From JAEZBP01 sp963832725 (GTDB taxonomy: Bacteria; Myxococcota_A; Polyangia; Polyangiales; Sandaracinaceae), in contig CAWHVG010000005.1 in NCBI GenBank assembly GCA_963832725.1, positions 2,914,001 to 2,978,000 of the forward strand: a stretch of DNA of 64,000 nucleotides, read 5' to 3'. Positions 1 to 10,081 of this stretch are shown here, one piece after another (the stretch's first letter is position 1; each line of letters starts with the position of its first letter). The position numbers and the translations under genes are program-made. The notes under the pieces are model-generated. The model was not told the origin of the DNA. It saw only the letters and a list, made by a program, of their open reading frames with translations, and did no database searches.

Positions 1-466
1 GATGGACGCGGTCTGCACGATGAAGTCGAGCTCGGCTTCGGTCGGCTCGACCACGCCTTGGTCCGCGAAGGTGGACACGTTGAGGGGTCCGAGCTGCGCG
101 TCGCCGTCGAACATCGGCACGGCGATGCACGTGCGCAGCCCGAACGCCTCGAACGTGCTGCTGATCGGCCAGCGGGTGAAGACGCATGTCGGCGATGATG
201 GCCGGCTCCGTCATGTCGAGGATCGTCTGGATGAAGGGGTCGCTGCCGACATCCACCCTCGCCACGAGCTCGTGGGTGCGCTCCGCGTCGGGCAGGACGT
301 ATCCGACCACGTCCATGGACGTACGGTCGGGCGAAGGGAGCTGGATGTAGACCCGGTCGTAGCGCGTGTTGGCGCGAAGCGCGTCGCGGGCATGCCCCAG
401 CACCTCGACCAGGTCTCGCGCACCGTGCAGCGCATGCGACAACGCGAGCAGGTCGGATGCCCCCAT
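1..466 (-). CDS. GAF-domain protein, N-terminal part only
   Basis: The ATG lies at 464-466 and the gene runs off the left edge, so only about 155 residues are visible. After a frame correction near 185 the translation reads as a GAF domain: an N-terminal helix, a strand with YDRVYIQLP, then WPISSTFEAFGLRT and CIAVPMFDGD, which are typical GAF core segments. GAF domains bind small molecules or mediate dimerisation in kinases, cyclases and transcription factors. The output domain lies outside the window, so no specific role can be given. The frame break (the CGTCTTCACC context on the minus strand) is one of the few that is not at a GATC. Confidence 0.6.
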   Translation of the reverse strand, partial: MGASDLLALSHALHGARDLVEVLGHARDALRANTRYDRVYIQLPSPDRTSMDVVGYVLPDAERTHELVARVDVGSDPFIQTILDMTEPAIIADMRLHPLADQQHVRGVRAAHVHRRADVRRRRAARTPQRVHLRGPRRGRADRSRARLHRADRVH

Positions 467-683
467 GCGCCAACTATCCCACGAGCGCGGGGCGCCAGAA
501 AAGGGGGGTGCTGACCGAACCGGCTACGTGCGTCGGATCGACCCTCGTCGAGCACGCGCCTCGCCGGAGCGCCGAAGCCGCGCGCGATCGCCACCGGGCG
601 CGCCACGAGTGCATCCGTCCGTGTCCGAGCCACGCCCCCAGACGCTGCGACGAAACCCGGATCGAACTTCCGGGCGCTCGTGC

Positions 684-2202
684 TCAGCCCAGGGAGGCCA
701 TGAAGCCGCGGGGCGGGATCGAGTAGAGCTGCTCGCCGCGGACGTCCCAGCGGTCCAGGAGGTGGTTGGCGGCCAACATGCCGCTCGCGGTCGCCCGCTC
801 CATCAGCGCGGTCGGGAAGGGCATGCGGACGAAGTCCCCCGCCAGCACGACGTTGCCGAAAGGCGTCGCCACCCGAGGCCGGACGGGATGGGAGCCGGGC
901 GCGAACGACGGGCAGTCCTGCCGCAAGAGCCGCGTCTGGTGCAGCACCTTCGCGTCCGCCAGCTCGGGGTAGAGCGCGTGCAGGCCGGCCAAGGATCGCG
1001 CTCGAGCTCGGCTTCGTCGGTGTGCGGGACGGCGTACGCGTGCAGCTCGACCACGGAGCCGCCGGTGCGCATCGACCAGCGGCGGCTCTCACCCTCGAAG
1101 CGCTCGTAGAGGGAGATGTTGTCGAGCAGGCCCATGCCCGCCGTGCCCACGAAGGGATGCCGCTCCGGATCTGCGGATCGGTCCAGGAAGAGACGCCACA
1201 CGTGGAAGGGCAGCGTCACGCCGAGCTCCGCCACGGCGCGGGAGAGACCCGCGTCGATCCCGAGATCCGGTGAGGCTTCGAAGATGGACTGGAGCGCGGG
1301 GACGGTGACCGCGAGCACCAGGCCCTCGCCCTCCACCTCTTCGCCGTCGTCGGTGCGCACCCGCCAGCGGGCGCCGTTGTCGAGCCGCTCGGCCGAGGTG
1401 ACGGCGCAGCCGAGACGCAGGTCGACACCGTGCCCCGCGAGGTAGCGCTCCATCGGCTTCCACAGCGCATCCGAGAAGGGCTCGTCCAGCACGTCGAAGA
1501 CGAGGCCTTCCGGATTTCCGAGGAAGTAGAAGTGGAACATCATCAGCATCTCCGCCGCGCTCATTCCATCTTCTGGGTTGAAGAAGGAGTGCGAGAACAC
1601 GTCGAAGAGCATCTGGCGGGCGTGCTCTGGAAAGCGCAACGAGTCGAGATACTCGCGAGCCGTGCTGGCGTCGTGATCGGCGTAGGTCCGCACCGAATCG
1701 AACATCAACATCAGCTTCGCGCGCGACTGATCGACCTGCCGGAGGTCTTTGAACGAGACCGACCGCGTGCGTCGCAGGAGCGACATCAGATTGAGCGGCG
1801 GTGTCTTCGGCAGCTCCGAGAAGGACTCGATGGCGCCGTCGGGGCCGAGGATCGGGTAGTCCGCCAGCGGGGTGAGCCGCGACAGCTCCGGATCGACCCG
1901 GCGCATCAAGTTGCGGAGGTTGTAGTACTGCCGGAAGAACGCGTGGAATCCGCGCTCCATCTGAAAGGGGGTGCCATCCGGCAGCGTCTCGGTCCACGCC
2001 GCCGCCCGACCGCCGAGGAAGGGCTCCTTCTCGAGCAGCGTCACCCGGACGCCGCGCTCCGCGAGCACACAGGCCGACGCGACGCCGGCCAGCCCGCCGC
2101 CGACCACGACCACGTGGTCGGATCCTCCACCCTCCGCCGCGTGCCGCGGGTGACGCCGCGGACCTCACGGCGACCGAGCCCGACGCGCGCGAGCAGGCTC
2201 AC
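684..2202 (-). CDS. CrtU-like FAD carotenoid desaturase
   Basis: An FAD/NAD(P)-dependent amine-oxidase-like enzyme of about 506 residues after correction. The N-terminal Rossmann motif VVVVGGGLAG is followed by the ERGFHAFFRQYYNLR segment, which I associate with CrtU/isorenieratene-synthase-type carotene desaturases that aromatise carotenoid end rings. The C-terminus ends VVLAGDFVRMP...ASGMLAANHLL, the usual FAD-closing motif. The GTG start at 2202 overlaps the TGA of the upstream methyltransferase, so the genes are probably translationally coupled. Two single-base losses at GGATC (993-997 and 2120-2124) break the frame; restoring one base at each gives an uninterrupted reading of 507 codons. 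Alternatives are hydroxysqualene dehydroxylase (HpnE) or zeta-carotene desaturase. The exact substrate is not settled. Confidence 0.7.
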
Positions 2203-2933
2203 GAGGGCCTCCGCGCGACGAAGGAGTGCACAATCCCACGCTGCCAGCCGTCCATGGCGCCCGTCCACACGTCGACGAAGCCGGCGCGATGGAGGCGCGC
2301 CTCGAACGCGCGCACTCCGTCGAAGGCGTGCACGCTCTGGTGCAGGTAGCGGTAGATGCGCGCGGAGCCTGAGGTCAAGAGCCCTCCTGGCACGATGATG
2401 CACCAACAGACGGCATCCCACACGCGCTTCGACACCAGCGAGTCGGCGACGGAGTACTCGTGGAAGACGACCCGGCCACCGGGACGCAGGAGGCGGCGGA
2501 TCCGGCGCAGCGCGAAGTCCGGATCGGCGAGGTTTCGGATGCCGTAGGCCATGAACACGCCGTCGAAGGGACCGCAGACGCCGGACGCCTCGGGATCGGA
2601 CGCGTCGCCGACCAGGAGCTCGACGCCCCGGAGCGAGGGCTTCTGCGCCGCCACCCGTAGCATCCCAGAGGAGGCGTCGAGCCCGACGACGTGGGCGCTC
2701 GGGTGCGCCCGCAGGATGGCCTCGGTGCTGGCGCCGGTCCCGCAGCAGGAATCGAGCACGCGGGGCCCCGGCCCGAGGTCGAGACGGCGAGCGCTCGTCA
2801 CGAGGTGGTGGCGATAGCCGGGGTTGAGGCCGGTCAGGAAATAGTAGGTCGGCGCGATGGTGTCGAAGGCCCCCCGCAGATCGCGGGCGGGAGGCTTCTG
2901 GACGCGTGGCTGGTGGGGAGTGGTGCTGGCCAT
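2199..2933 (-). CDS. UbiE/COQ5-type SAM methyltransferase
   Basis: A class I SAM methyltransferase of 244 residues. Motif I is visible as VLDSCCGTGAST (around residue 60), motif II as VVGLDASSGML, and motif III/IV as FDGVFMAYGIRNL, the signature order of the UbiE/MenG family. In this operon, between crtB and a crtU-like gene, it more likely acts on a carotenoid or related lipid than on menaquinone. From memory, Streptomyces griseus crtTUY also joins a methyltransferase gene to crtU. The substrate is an inference; a quinone methyltransferase remains possible. The stop overlaps the GTG start of the next gene. Confidence 0.75.
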   Translation of the reverse strand: MASTTPHQPRVQKPPARDLRGAFDTIAPTYYFLTGLNPGYRHHLVTSARRLDLGPGPRVLDSCCGTGASTEAILRAHPSAHVVGLDASSGMLRVAAQKPSLRGVELLVGDASDPEASGVCGPFDGVFMAYGIRNLADPDFALRRIRRLLRPGGRVVFHEYSVADSLVSKRVWDAVCWCIIVPGGLLTSGSARIYRYLHQSVHAFDGVRAFEARLHRAGFVDVWTGAMDGWQRGIVHSFVARRPS

Positions 2934-3877
2934 GGTGCTTTCGGAAGGAAGCGGATCGGGAGATCGCGTCGATCAAGAAGCGGGTCTCGGGGAGCGGCGG
3001 CGGTGGCGCGCCGTCCGACACACCTAGCTCCGCGAAGTACGACGGGAGGGCATTCGCCAAAAGGCGCGCCTTGCGCAAGCCGGTGGTGAACGCCCGACCG
3101 GACACGCTGTCGTAGCGGCGCGCGCGAATCACGCGGCCGATGTCGGCGTAGATCGCGCGGGCGGCGGCGATGGCCGTGCGGCAGTCCGCCGGGAGCCCTG
3201 GGATGCCGCAATCGGCGCGCCGATAGAGCAGGTCGGCGTGATCCAAGAGCCGGCACACGCTCACGCCGACGCCCTCCGAGAAGCGCGGCGCGGCCGTGAA
3301 CGTAATCGGATCGACGCCTTCCTCGCGCAGCCACGACAGCGGCAGATAGATCCGGCCGGCCCTCGCGTCCTCGCCCACGTCCCGCGCGATGTTGGTGAGC
3401 TGCATGGCCACGCCGAGATCGGCCGCGCGGGAGAGCACCTCGGGCTCGCGCCGCCCCATCAGCAAGGTCATCACCACGCCGACGCTCGCCGCCACCCGCG
3501 CCGAGTAGGCCCGAACGCCCGCCAGGTCGTCGTAGCGGCGGCGTTGGACGTCCCACGCGTATCCCTCGAGCAGCGCGGCGAGGGGCGCTCGCGGATCTGG
3601 TGCTCGCGGACGACCCAGGCCAACGCCGACGTCCGCGGGATGGTCGTCCGGGCGGCCCTCCAGGATGCGGTCGAGCCTCGCCGGAGCGCGTCGAGGGCCA
3701 CCCCGGATCGGCGCTCTCGTCGACGGCGTCGTCCGAGACCCGGCAGAAGGCGTAGTACGCGGCCACCGGGTCGCGCAGGCGCGCCGGCAACAGGCGCGAG
3801 GCCGCCGCGAAGCTCTTGGAGCCTCGCGAAAGGATCACGCGACACTCGCCGAAGACGGCGTCCGAGGGCCTCCCCAC
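2934..3877 (-). CDS. crtB: phytoene synthase
   Basis: Condenses two geranylgeranyl diphosphates to phytoene, the first committed carotenoid step. Both Asp-rich motifs are present: YAFCRVSDDAVDE near residue 42 and LTNIARDVGEDA in the middle, with the family's YLPLSWLREEGV after it. The start is a GTG at 3877, giving ILSRGSKSFAAAS, the usual CrtB N-terminus. The frame is broken four times: single-base losses at GGATC (3705-3709 and 3593-3597) and two compensating shifts near 3685 and 3620. No stop is found in the crtB frame before the methyltransferase begins, so the exact 3' end is unknown and is placed at that start. This is a sequence-quality problem, not a natural extension. Confidence 0.85.
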
Positions 3878-3956
3878 GCCGCGAACCTACACCGCGCCCG
3901 AGCCGCGTTCGAGCCGCCCCGAGGGGATACCCGGGTGGGGGCCGGATCGAAGCCGG

Positions 3957-5604
3957 TCAGCCGGCACGGCGGCCAATCAGCGAGGGCGCCGGGACCACGG
4001 CGTCGAGCACCCGCGCCGACGAGAGCACGCCCGGCATGCCGGCGCCGGGGTGCGTGCCGTGCCCGACGAGATAGAGCCCCTCGAGCTCCTCGCTCTCGTT
4101 GTGGGGCCGGAAGTACGCGCTCTGCTGGAGGACGGGCTCGAGCCCGAACGCGGCGCCCTTGAGCGAGAGGTAGTCGTGCAGAAATCCGCGCGGCGTGAGG
4201 ACCCGCGAGGTGACGATACTCTCGCTCAGCTCGGGCAGGACCGTGTCGGCCGAGCGAGCGCTCGACGGCCCGCCGGTAGGGCTCGGCCTTCTTCTCCCAG
4301 TCGATGCCGCTGTCGAGGTGCGGGACCGGCGAGAGCACGTAGAAGGCGTCGCAACCGTCGGGCGCCAGCGAAGGATCGGTGGCCGTCGGCCGGTGCAGAT
4401 AGAGGCTGAAGTCCTCGGGCAGGACTTTCGCCTCGAAGATGTCCGTGAGCAGCTCTCGGTAGCGCGGTCCGAGCAGGATCGTGTGGTGCGCGACGTCGTC
4501 GTACTTCTTCTTCGTGCCGAAGTACCAGACGAAGAGGCTCATCGAGTAGCGCGCCCGATCGAGGCGCCGATCGGTCCAGGTCTTTCGATGCTCCGGCCGG
4601 ATCAGGTGCCGGTAGGTCCACGCGCTGTCGGCGTTGGAGACGACCACATCGGCCGCGAGGTGCGTGCCGTCCGAGAGGCGCACGCCGCTGGCGCGCCCGT
4701 CCTTCACGGTGATCTCGGTCACCTCGGTGCCGAGCCGCAGCGTCCCGCCGAGATCCTTCTCGATCAGGTTCGCCAGCCCGCGGATGATCTCCCCGGTGCC
4801 GCCCATCGCGAACCACACCCCGTGCTCGCGCTCGAGGAAACAGATCAGCGAGTAGATCGAGGAGCACGAGAACGGATTTCCGCCCACCAAGAGCGGGTGG
4901 AAGCTGAGCACCTGACGCAGCTTCTCGTTCTTCACGTACTTGGCGACCAGGTCGTAGACCGTGCGCCAGCTCTCCAGCACCATCATCGAGGGAACGGCCC
5001 GCGCCATGTCACCCGGATTCGAGAAGGGGACGTGGCTCAGCATCTCGAACCCGACGCGGTAGATGCGCTCGCTGTGCTCGAGGAAGCGCTGGTAGCCGTC
5101 GAGATCCTCCGGCGCGAGGCGCGCGATCTGGGCGCGCATGGCCTCGGCGTCGCCGGTGTAGTCGAAGACGTCCCCGTCGTGAAAACGGATCCGGTAGAAG
5201 GGCGCGACCTCGACCAGGCGGACGTCGTCTTCGAGGCGCTTGCCGGCCAGCGCCCACAGCTCCTCCAGCAGGAAGGGCGCGGTGATCACGGTGGGCCCCG
5301 CGTCGAAGACGAAGCCCTGGTCGCGGAAGACGCGAGCGCGGCCGCCGGGCATGTCGAGCTTGTCCACGACGGTCACGCGATAGCCCCGCGCGCCCAGCCG
5401 AACGGCGGCCGCCAGCCCACCGAAGCCGGCGCCGATGACCACGGCGTGGGGGGAGCCCTCGGTGACCGGGACCGGGGCTCGCGCCCGGGTGTCGATGTCC
5501 AGCGGATGGATGAAGGAGCGCGCAGCCGCCTCGACGACCGACCGGACGCCGCGCGGGCGGGTGATGTCACCCAGAGCGCCTCGCAGATGGGGAAGCACGG
5601 ACAT
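3957..5604 (-). CDS. crtI: phytoene desaturase
   Basis: An FAD-dependent CrtI-family desaturase of about 548 residues that introduces double bases into phytoene towards lycopene or neurosporene. The dinucleotide-binding motif VVIGAGFGGLAAA follows an N-terminal extension of about 65 residues; the MPGGRARVF and FDAGPTVIT segments and the C-terminal LYLVGHGTHPGAGMPGV are family hallmarks. The start at 5604 is preceded by an AGGAGG Shine-Dalgarno. A -10-like TACAAT (5624-5629, minus strand) lies just upstream, so this is likely the operon's first gene. One extra C near 4250 (not at a GATC) shifts the frame; removing it gives 549 codons. The order crtI-crtB-methyltransferase-crtU implies a complete phytoene-to-cyclic-carotenoid module lacking its cyclase here. 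Confidence 0.92.
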
Positions 5605-5874
5605 GGCCACCTCCTGGGGCCGGATTGTAGCAATGCAAAGACCCATTCGTGGCTAGGCGCCACAATCGCCCTCGAATCGGAGACGGTGGAACGAGGGCAT
5701 CCTGGTCGATGTGAGCCCTCGCGTGGCAGCCCGACACGGAGGATCCGGTGAGTCGGGCGTGAGGCGAGCCGTTCGTGGCCCGAAACCGGGCCGACCAGCT
5801 CGGCCCTTGATAGACTCCCCGGCGCTTTGACCAGGCGACACGTACGGCGCCGGCCACCAGGCATCGCTCGCACC

Positions 5875-6756
5875 ATGCGGGTCGAGGAGGGCGAGTCCCA
5901 GCGGCGCGAGGTCCTGCAAGCGCTCGGCGTCGAGCGGCCGGCCGTCGTGGTCATCGCGGGGCCCGATGTCGGCAAGCGGGCGGCGGTCCCGGAGGGCTCG
6001 TTCCTGATCGGCCGCGACCCGGAGGCGCACCTGCCGCTCGGCGATCCGCGGGTGTCGTTCCACCACTGCCACCTCGAGGATCGCGGGGACGGCTGGGCGG
6101 TGGTCGACGAGGGCTCGACCAACGGGCTGCGGGTCAACGGCGAGCGCACCGAGCAGCGGATGCTGGCGCCGAACGACAAGATCGAGGTCGGCGACAGCGT
6201 GCTGCGCTTCGAGCTGCAGGATCCCAAGGACCAGGCCTACGACCGGATGGTCCAACGGCTGATCGACATCGACGACCTGACGGGGCTCTACCAGCGGCGG
6301 CGTTTCGACCGGGAGCTGGAGCGTTTGCTGCGCGCGGCGGCGAGCTCGACGCAGCCGCTCGGCCTCCTGGTGATGGATCTGGACGGCCTCAAGGCCATCA
6401 ACGACACGCACGGGCATCTCTACGGCGCGCACGCCATCGCGGAGGCAGGCCGGCAGATCGGCGCGCTGCTCCCGCGCGACGAAGTGGCGGGTCGCTTCGG
6501 CGGCGACGAGTTCGTGGCGGCCGCGCCGGGCCGCGGCGTGACCCGAACGGAGGAGCTGGGCCAGCGCATCGTCGACGGCATCGCCACCCACGCCTTCGAC
6601 AAAGACGGAATCCCCCTCCGGCTCGGCATCTCGGTCGGCGTGGCCGCGTTTCCCGCGCACGCCAAGGACGCGCTCTCGCTCTTCCACCGCGCCGACGAGG
6701 CGATGTACGCGGCCAAGCACGCCGGCAAGGGCTGCGTCCGCGTCTACGGCCGCTGA
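5875..6756 (+). CDS. FHA-GGDEF diguanylate cyclase
   Basis: A cytosolic protein of 293 residues with an N-terminal FHA domain and a C-terminal GGDEF domain. The FHA part shows FLIGRD, the SFHHCHLED phosphothreonine-binding segment and STNGLRVNG (about residues 25-105). The cyclase half begins at DDLTGLYQRRRF, and the catalytic motif FGGDEF is intact, so synthesis of c-di-GMP from GTP is expected. I see no canonical RxxD inhibitory site five residues before GGDEF, suggesting it escapes product inhibition. FHA domains read phosphothreonine, so a Ser/Thr kinase input is plausible. The start at 5875 was chosen because the upstream in-frame part is Arg-rich and unconserved. Confidence 0.9.
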   Translation: MRVEEGESQRREVLQALGVERPAVVVIAGPDVGKRAAVPEGSFLIGRDPEAHLPLGDPRVSFHHCHLEDRGDGWAVVDEGSTNGLRVNGERTEQRMLAPNDKIEVGDSVLRFELQDPKDQAYDRMVQRLIDIDDLTGLYQRRRFDRELERLLRAAASSTQPLGLLVMDLDGLKAINDTHGHLYGAHAIAEAGRQIGALLPRDEVAGRFGGDEFVAAAPGRGVTRTEELGQRIVDGIATHAFDKDGIPLRLGISVGVAAFPAHAKDALSLFHRADEAMYAAKHAGKGCVRVYGR

Positions 6757-6838
6757 GCACGACGAGCTCGTCGCGACACGAGCGGGTGCATCGGCGGCCG
6801 GTTGGCTCCTCGCGAGGCGGGGATATGTAGCGCGCGCC

Positions 6839-7294
6839 ATGACCCATCCCAGCGCCGAGCAGGTCGCCGGGCTGGCGCTCTTCGCCGGTCTGCGACGCGA
6901 CGAGCAGCAGCGCCTGGCCAATCTCGCCCTGGTGGAGTCCTTTCCCGCCGGCTCGACCGTGTTCGAGGAGGGTGATCCGCCGGGGGATCTCTACTTCTTG
7001 CTCGAGGGACGCATCACGCTCTGCATGCGGGTGGACGGGCGGCCGGACACCTGCTTCTTGAGCCTGCGCCACGGTGAGCTGCTCGGCTGGTCGGCCCTCT
7101 TGAAGCGGCGCCGGGTGGCGACGGCGCGGGTGGTCCAACCGACGACGCTGCTGCGCTTCCCGGCTTCGGAGCTGCTCGTGCTCTGCGAGAAGGACCACGA
7201 CGTCGGCTACTGCGTGATGCGGCAGGCGTTCGAGGAGATCGCCGACCGGCTGGCCGACACGCGCCTGCAGCTCCTGGACATGTTCGGTCGGTGA
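6839..7294 (+). CDS. cyclic-nucleotide-binding domain protein
   Basis: A 151-residue Crp/Fnr-type cNMP-binding beta-roll without a helix-turn-helix. The roll is recognised from LALFAGLRRDEQQRLA, FPAGSTVFEEGDPPGDLYFLLEGRI and HGELLGWSALL. It ends in an amphipathic helix, so it cannot bind DNA by itself and probably acts as a regulatory or docking subunit. The stop lies only 6 bp before the hydrogenase beta gene, on the same strand, so it is probably co-transcribed. Stand-alone cNMP-binding proteins do occur beside group 3b hydrogenase genes, but their function is not established. Confidence 0.8.
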   Translation: MTHPSAEQVAGLALFAGLRRDEQQRLANLALVESFPAGSTVFEEGDPPGDLYFLLEGRITLCMRVDGRPDTCFLSLRHGELLGWSALLKRRRVATARVVQPTTLLRFPASELLVLCEKDHDVGYCVMRQAFEEIADRLADTRLQLLDMFGR

Positions 7295-7300
7295 AGCGCG

Positions 7301-9246
7301 ATGCGTGTCCTCGCCCGCGCCGATCTGTCACGCCTGCTCGACACGCTCCGCGAGGACGGACGGCGCCTCGTCGGTCCCACGGTGCGCGACCACGCGATCG
7401 TCATGGACGCGATCGAGTCGGTGGACAATCTCCCCGTCGGCTGGACCGAGACGCAGGCGCCCGGCCGGTATCGGCTGGAGAAACGCGAAGACAATCCGCG
7501 CGCGTTCGCCTTCACCATCGGCCCGGACTCGCTGAAACAGAGCTTCTTTCCGCCCCGCGAGACGCTCTACACGGCCGAGCGAAGGCCGGACGGGAAGCTC
7601 GGGTTCACGCCCGTCGTGCCCGAGCCGCCCGAGACGGCGTATCTCGGCGTCCGCGCCTGCGATCTGGCCGCCGCCTCGGTGCAGGACCGGACCTTCGAGG
7701 GCGGACCCTACGTGGAGCCGCGCTACCGGGCGCGGCGCGAGGCGGCCACCGTCGTCGCCGTCCAGTGCACCGAGCCGGGCGCGCTCTGCTTCTGCGCGTC
7801 GATGGGCACCGGACCGAGGGTGCAAGAGGGCGCGGATTCTGGTGCTCACCGAGCGGCGGGACGACTTCCTGCTCGAGGCGCGGAGCGAGCGCGGCGAGGC
7901 GATCCTCGACGCCTTGCCGACCGGCGACGCGAGCGACGAGGACGCCCGCTGGCTCGACGACGCTCTCGACGAAGCGAGCTCGAAGATGGGCCGCGCGATG
8001 GATCCGAAAGGGCTGCCGGAGCTGCTCTTCGGCCGCCTCGATCACCCGCGCTGGGACGAGGTGGCCGAGCGCTGCCTGGCCTGCGGCAACTGCACCAACG
8101 TCTGCCCGACCTGCTTCTGCGCCACGGCCGAGGTCCCCTCCGATCTCGACGGCTCGGAAGCCTCCGCCGAGCGGCTCTGGGATTCCTGCTTCACCCGCGA
8201 CCACGCCCAGATCCACGGCGCGAACGTCCGCCCGAAGATCCGCGACCGCTACCGCCAGTGGCTGACCCACAAGGTCGGCTCGTGGGTCTCGCAGTTCGGC
8301 GTCTCGGGCTGCGTGGGCTGCGGTCGCTGCATCGCCTGGTGCCCCGTCGGCATCGACATCACCGAAGAGGTGGCCGCGCTCCGCCAAGGCGAAGGCACGG
8401 CGCCGATGCCGAGCGCGCCGGAGCACGCACAGGTGGTCGTGCAGGACCTGGTGCCGCGCGCCGTGGAGATCATCGCCATCACGCAGGAGAGCGCGGACGT
8501 CGTCACGCTCCACATCGCCGATCCCGACTACGGCCCCTTCGCGCCGGGACAGTTCTCGCAGCTCTCGTTGCCCGGCGTCGGTGAAGCGCCCATCTCCGTC
8601 TCCGGACACGACGGCCGCGCGCTCGAGCACACCATCCGCGGCGTCGGCGAGCTCACCCGCGCGCTCACCGCGCTCCGCCCGGGCGACGAGATCGGCATCC
8701 GCGGGCCCTACGGTCGCTCCTGGCCGCTCGACCAAGTCGCGGGCCGCCCCGTCGCCATCATCGCCGGCGGGATTGGCATCGCTCCGCTCCGGGGCGCGCT
8801 CCGCGCGATGCTGGACGACCCGGCGCGCTACCCGCGCATCGACCTCTTCTACGGCGCGCGCACGCCCGACGACGCCGTCTTCGTGCGCGAGATGCTCGGC
8901 TGGCTGGAGGATCCGCGCTTCACCCTGCACGCCACCGTCGATCACGCCACGCCGTCCTGGCGCGGGCACGTCGGCGTGGTCACCCGGCTCCTCGACCGCG
9001 AGAGCGTCGCCGAGGACGCGGCGGCGTTGATCTGCGGCCCCGAGGTCATGATGCGCTTCACCATCGAGGCGCTGGCGAAGCGCGGCATCCCGGAGAAACG
9101 GATTCTGGATCACCATGGAACGCCACATGGAGTGCGCGACCGGCTTCTGCGGTCGCTGTCAGCTCGGCCCCCACTTCGTCTGCAAGGACGGCCCCGTCTT
9201 CCGCTACGACGAGGTCCGCACGGTCTTCGGGCACGATGGCTTCTGA
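7301..9246 (+). CDS. NADP-hydrogenase beta-gamma fusion subunit
   Basis: A fused electron-transfer subunit of a group 3b (HydBGDA-type) hydrogenase. The N-terminal part (about residues 1-365) matches the beta subunit, with two 4Fe-4S motifs, CLACGNCTNVCP and CVGCGRCIAWCP. The C-terminal part (from about 385) is a ferredoxin-reductase-like FAD/NAD(P) module, with GPYGRSWP and IIAGGIGIAPLRG, ending in a Cys-rich MECATGFCGRCQ cluster site. In Pyrococcus these are two genes, hydB and hydG. The coding sequence is broken twice, at GATTC 7835-7839 and 9101-9105, where GATC is expected; with both corrected it reads 648 codons without an internal stop. It passes electrons between NADP(H) and the delta-alpha core. 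Confidence 0.85.
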
Positions 9247-10081
9247 TCGACGAGATTCGGATCGACGAGCCTCGGATCGACGAGATTCGGGTCGACGAGA
9301 TTCGGATCGACGACCGAGGCTGGGCGTCTTCAAGGGTGCTTCCTGCGACGGCTGCCAGCTCCAGGTGCTGAGCCTGGAGGACGAGCTGCTCGCCCTGGCG
9401 GCGCGCGTCGACATCGCCTACTTCGCCGAGGCGAGCAGCGTCCTCGACGACTCGGAGCCCTTCGACCTCACGCTGATCGAAGGATCGGTGTCCACGCCCG
9501 AGCACGCGGCGCTGGTCCGCGAGCTGCGTGCGCGCTCGCGCGTCCTCGTCACGATCGGCGCCTGCGCCACCGCGGGCGGCATCCAGGCCTTGCGCAACTG
9601 GGCCGACCATCGCGAATTCCTCCGCGTCGTCTACGCCAGCCCCCAATACATCGACACGCTGGCCACCTCGACGCCGATCGCCGAGCACGTGTCGGTCGAC
9701 TTCGAGCTCCGCGGCTGCCCCATCGACAAGGGGCAGCTCCTCGAGCTGATCACCGCCTTCCTGATCGGCCGCAAGCCCGCCATCCGCGACGAGTCGGTGT
9801 GTATGGAGTGCAAGCGGGCCGGGAACGTCTGCGTGATGGTCGCCCGCGGCGAGCCCTGCCTCGGCCCGGTCACCCACGCCGGCTGCGGCGCGCTCTGTCC
9901 CTCCTACGACCGCGGCTGCTACACCTGCTTCGGCCCTCGCGAGAACGCCAACACCGCTTCGATGGCCCGGTGGCTGTCCAAGGAAGAGGCCATGAGCGAG
10001 GACGAGATCAAACGGCGTTTCCGCAGCTTCACCGGCTGGAGCGGCCCCTTCCGCGAAGAGAGCGAGCGGCATGAGCGATGA
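9236..10081 (+). CDS. NADP-hydrogenase delta (small) subunit
   Basis: The small subunit of the cytosolic NiFe hydrogenase (281 residues), carrying the proximal Fe-S cluster. Cysteine ligands are seen in GASCDGCQLQ, IGACATAGG and LRGCPIDKGQ, and further cysteines follow in CMECKRAGNVC and GCYTCFGP. The ATG overlaps the stop of the beta-gamma gene, and the 3' end overlaps the alpha start by 11 bp, so the operon is tightly coupled. The first 25 residues are a DRRDS-type repeat encoded by a 15-bp tandem repeat and are not part of the family fold. It lacks a Tat signal, in keeping with a cytoplasmic enzyme. Confidence 0.92.
   Translation: MASDRRDSDRRASDRRDSGRRDSDRRPRLGVFKGASCDGCQLQVLSLEDELLALAARVDIAYFAEASSVLDDSEPFDLTLIEGSVSTPEHAALVRELRARSRVLVTIGACATAGGIQALRNWADHREFLRVVYASPQYIDTLATSTPIAEHVSVDFELRGCPIDKGQLLELITAFLIGRKPAIRDESVCMECKRAGNVCVMVARGEPCLGPVTHAGCGALCPSYDRGCYTCFGPRENANTASMARWLSKEEAMSEDEIKRRFRSFTGWSGPFREESERHER
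9246..9305 (+). repeat. 15-bp tandem repeat in hydrogenase delta gene
   Basis: Four head-to-tail copies of a 15-bp unit (ATCGACGAGATTCGG, with two variant copies) lie at the very start of the small-subunit gene. The length is a multiple of three, so each copy adds five residues (DRRDS-like) and keeps the frame. It gives the subunit a basic/acidic N-terminal tail and probably arose by slippage. Confidence 0.85.

Noticed and set aside
2041..2950. A CrtB protein extended through the methyltransferase gene
   Set aside because: The frame stays open only by composition; the overlapping methyltransferase frame is conserved throughout.
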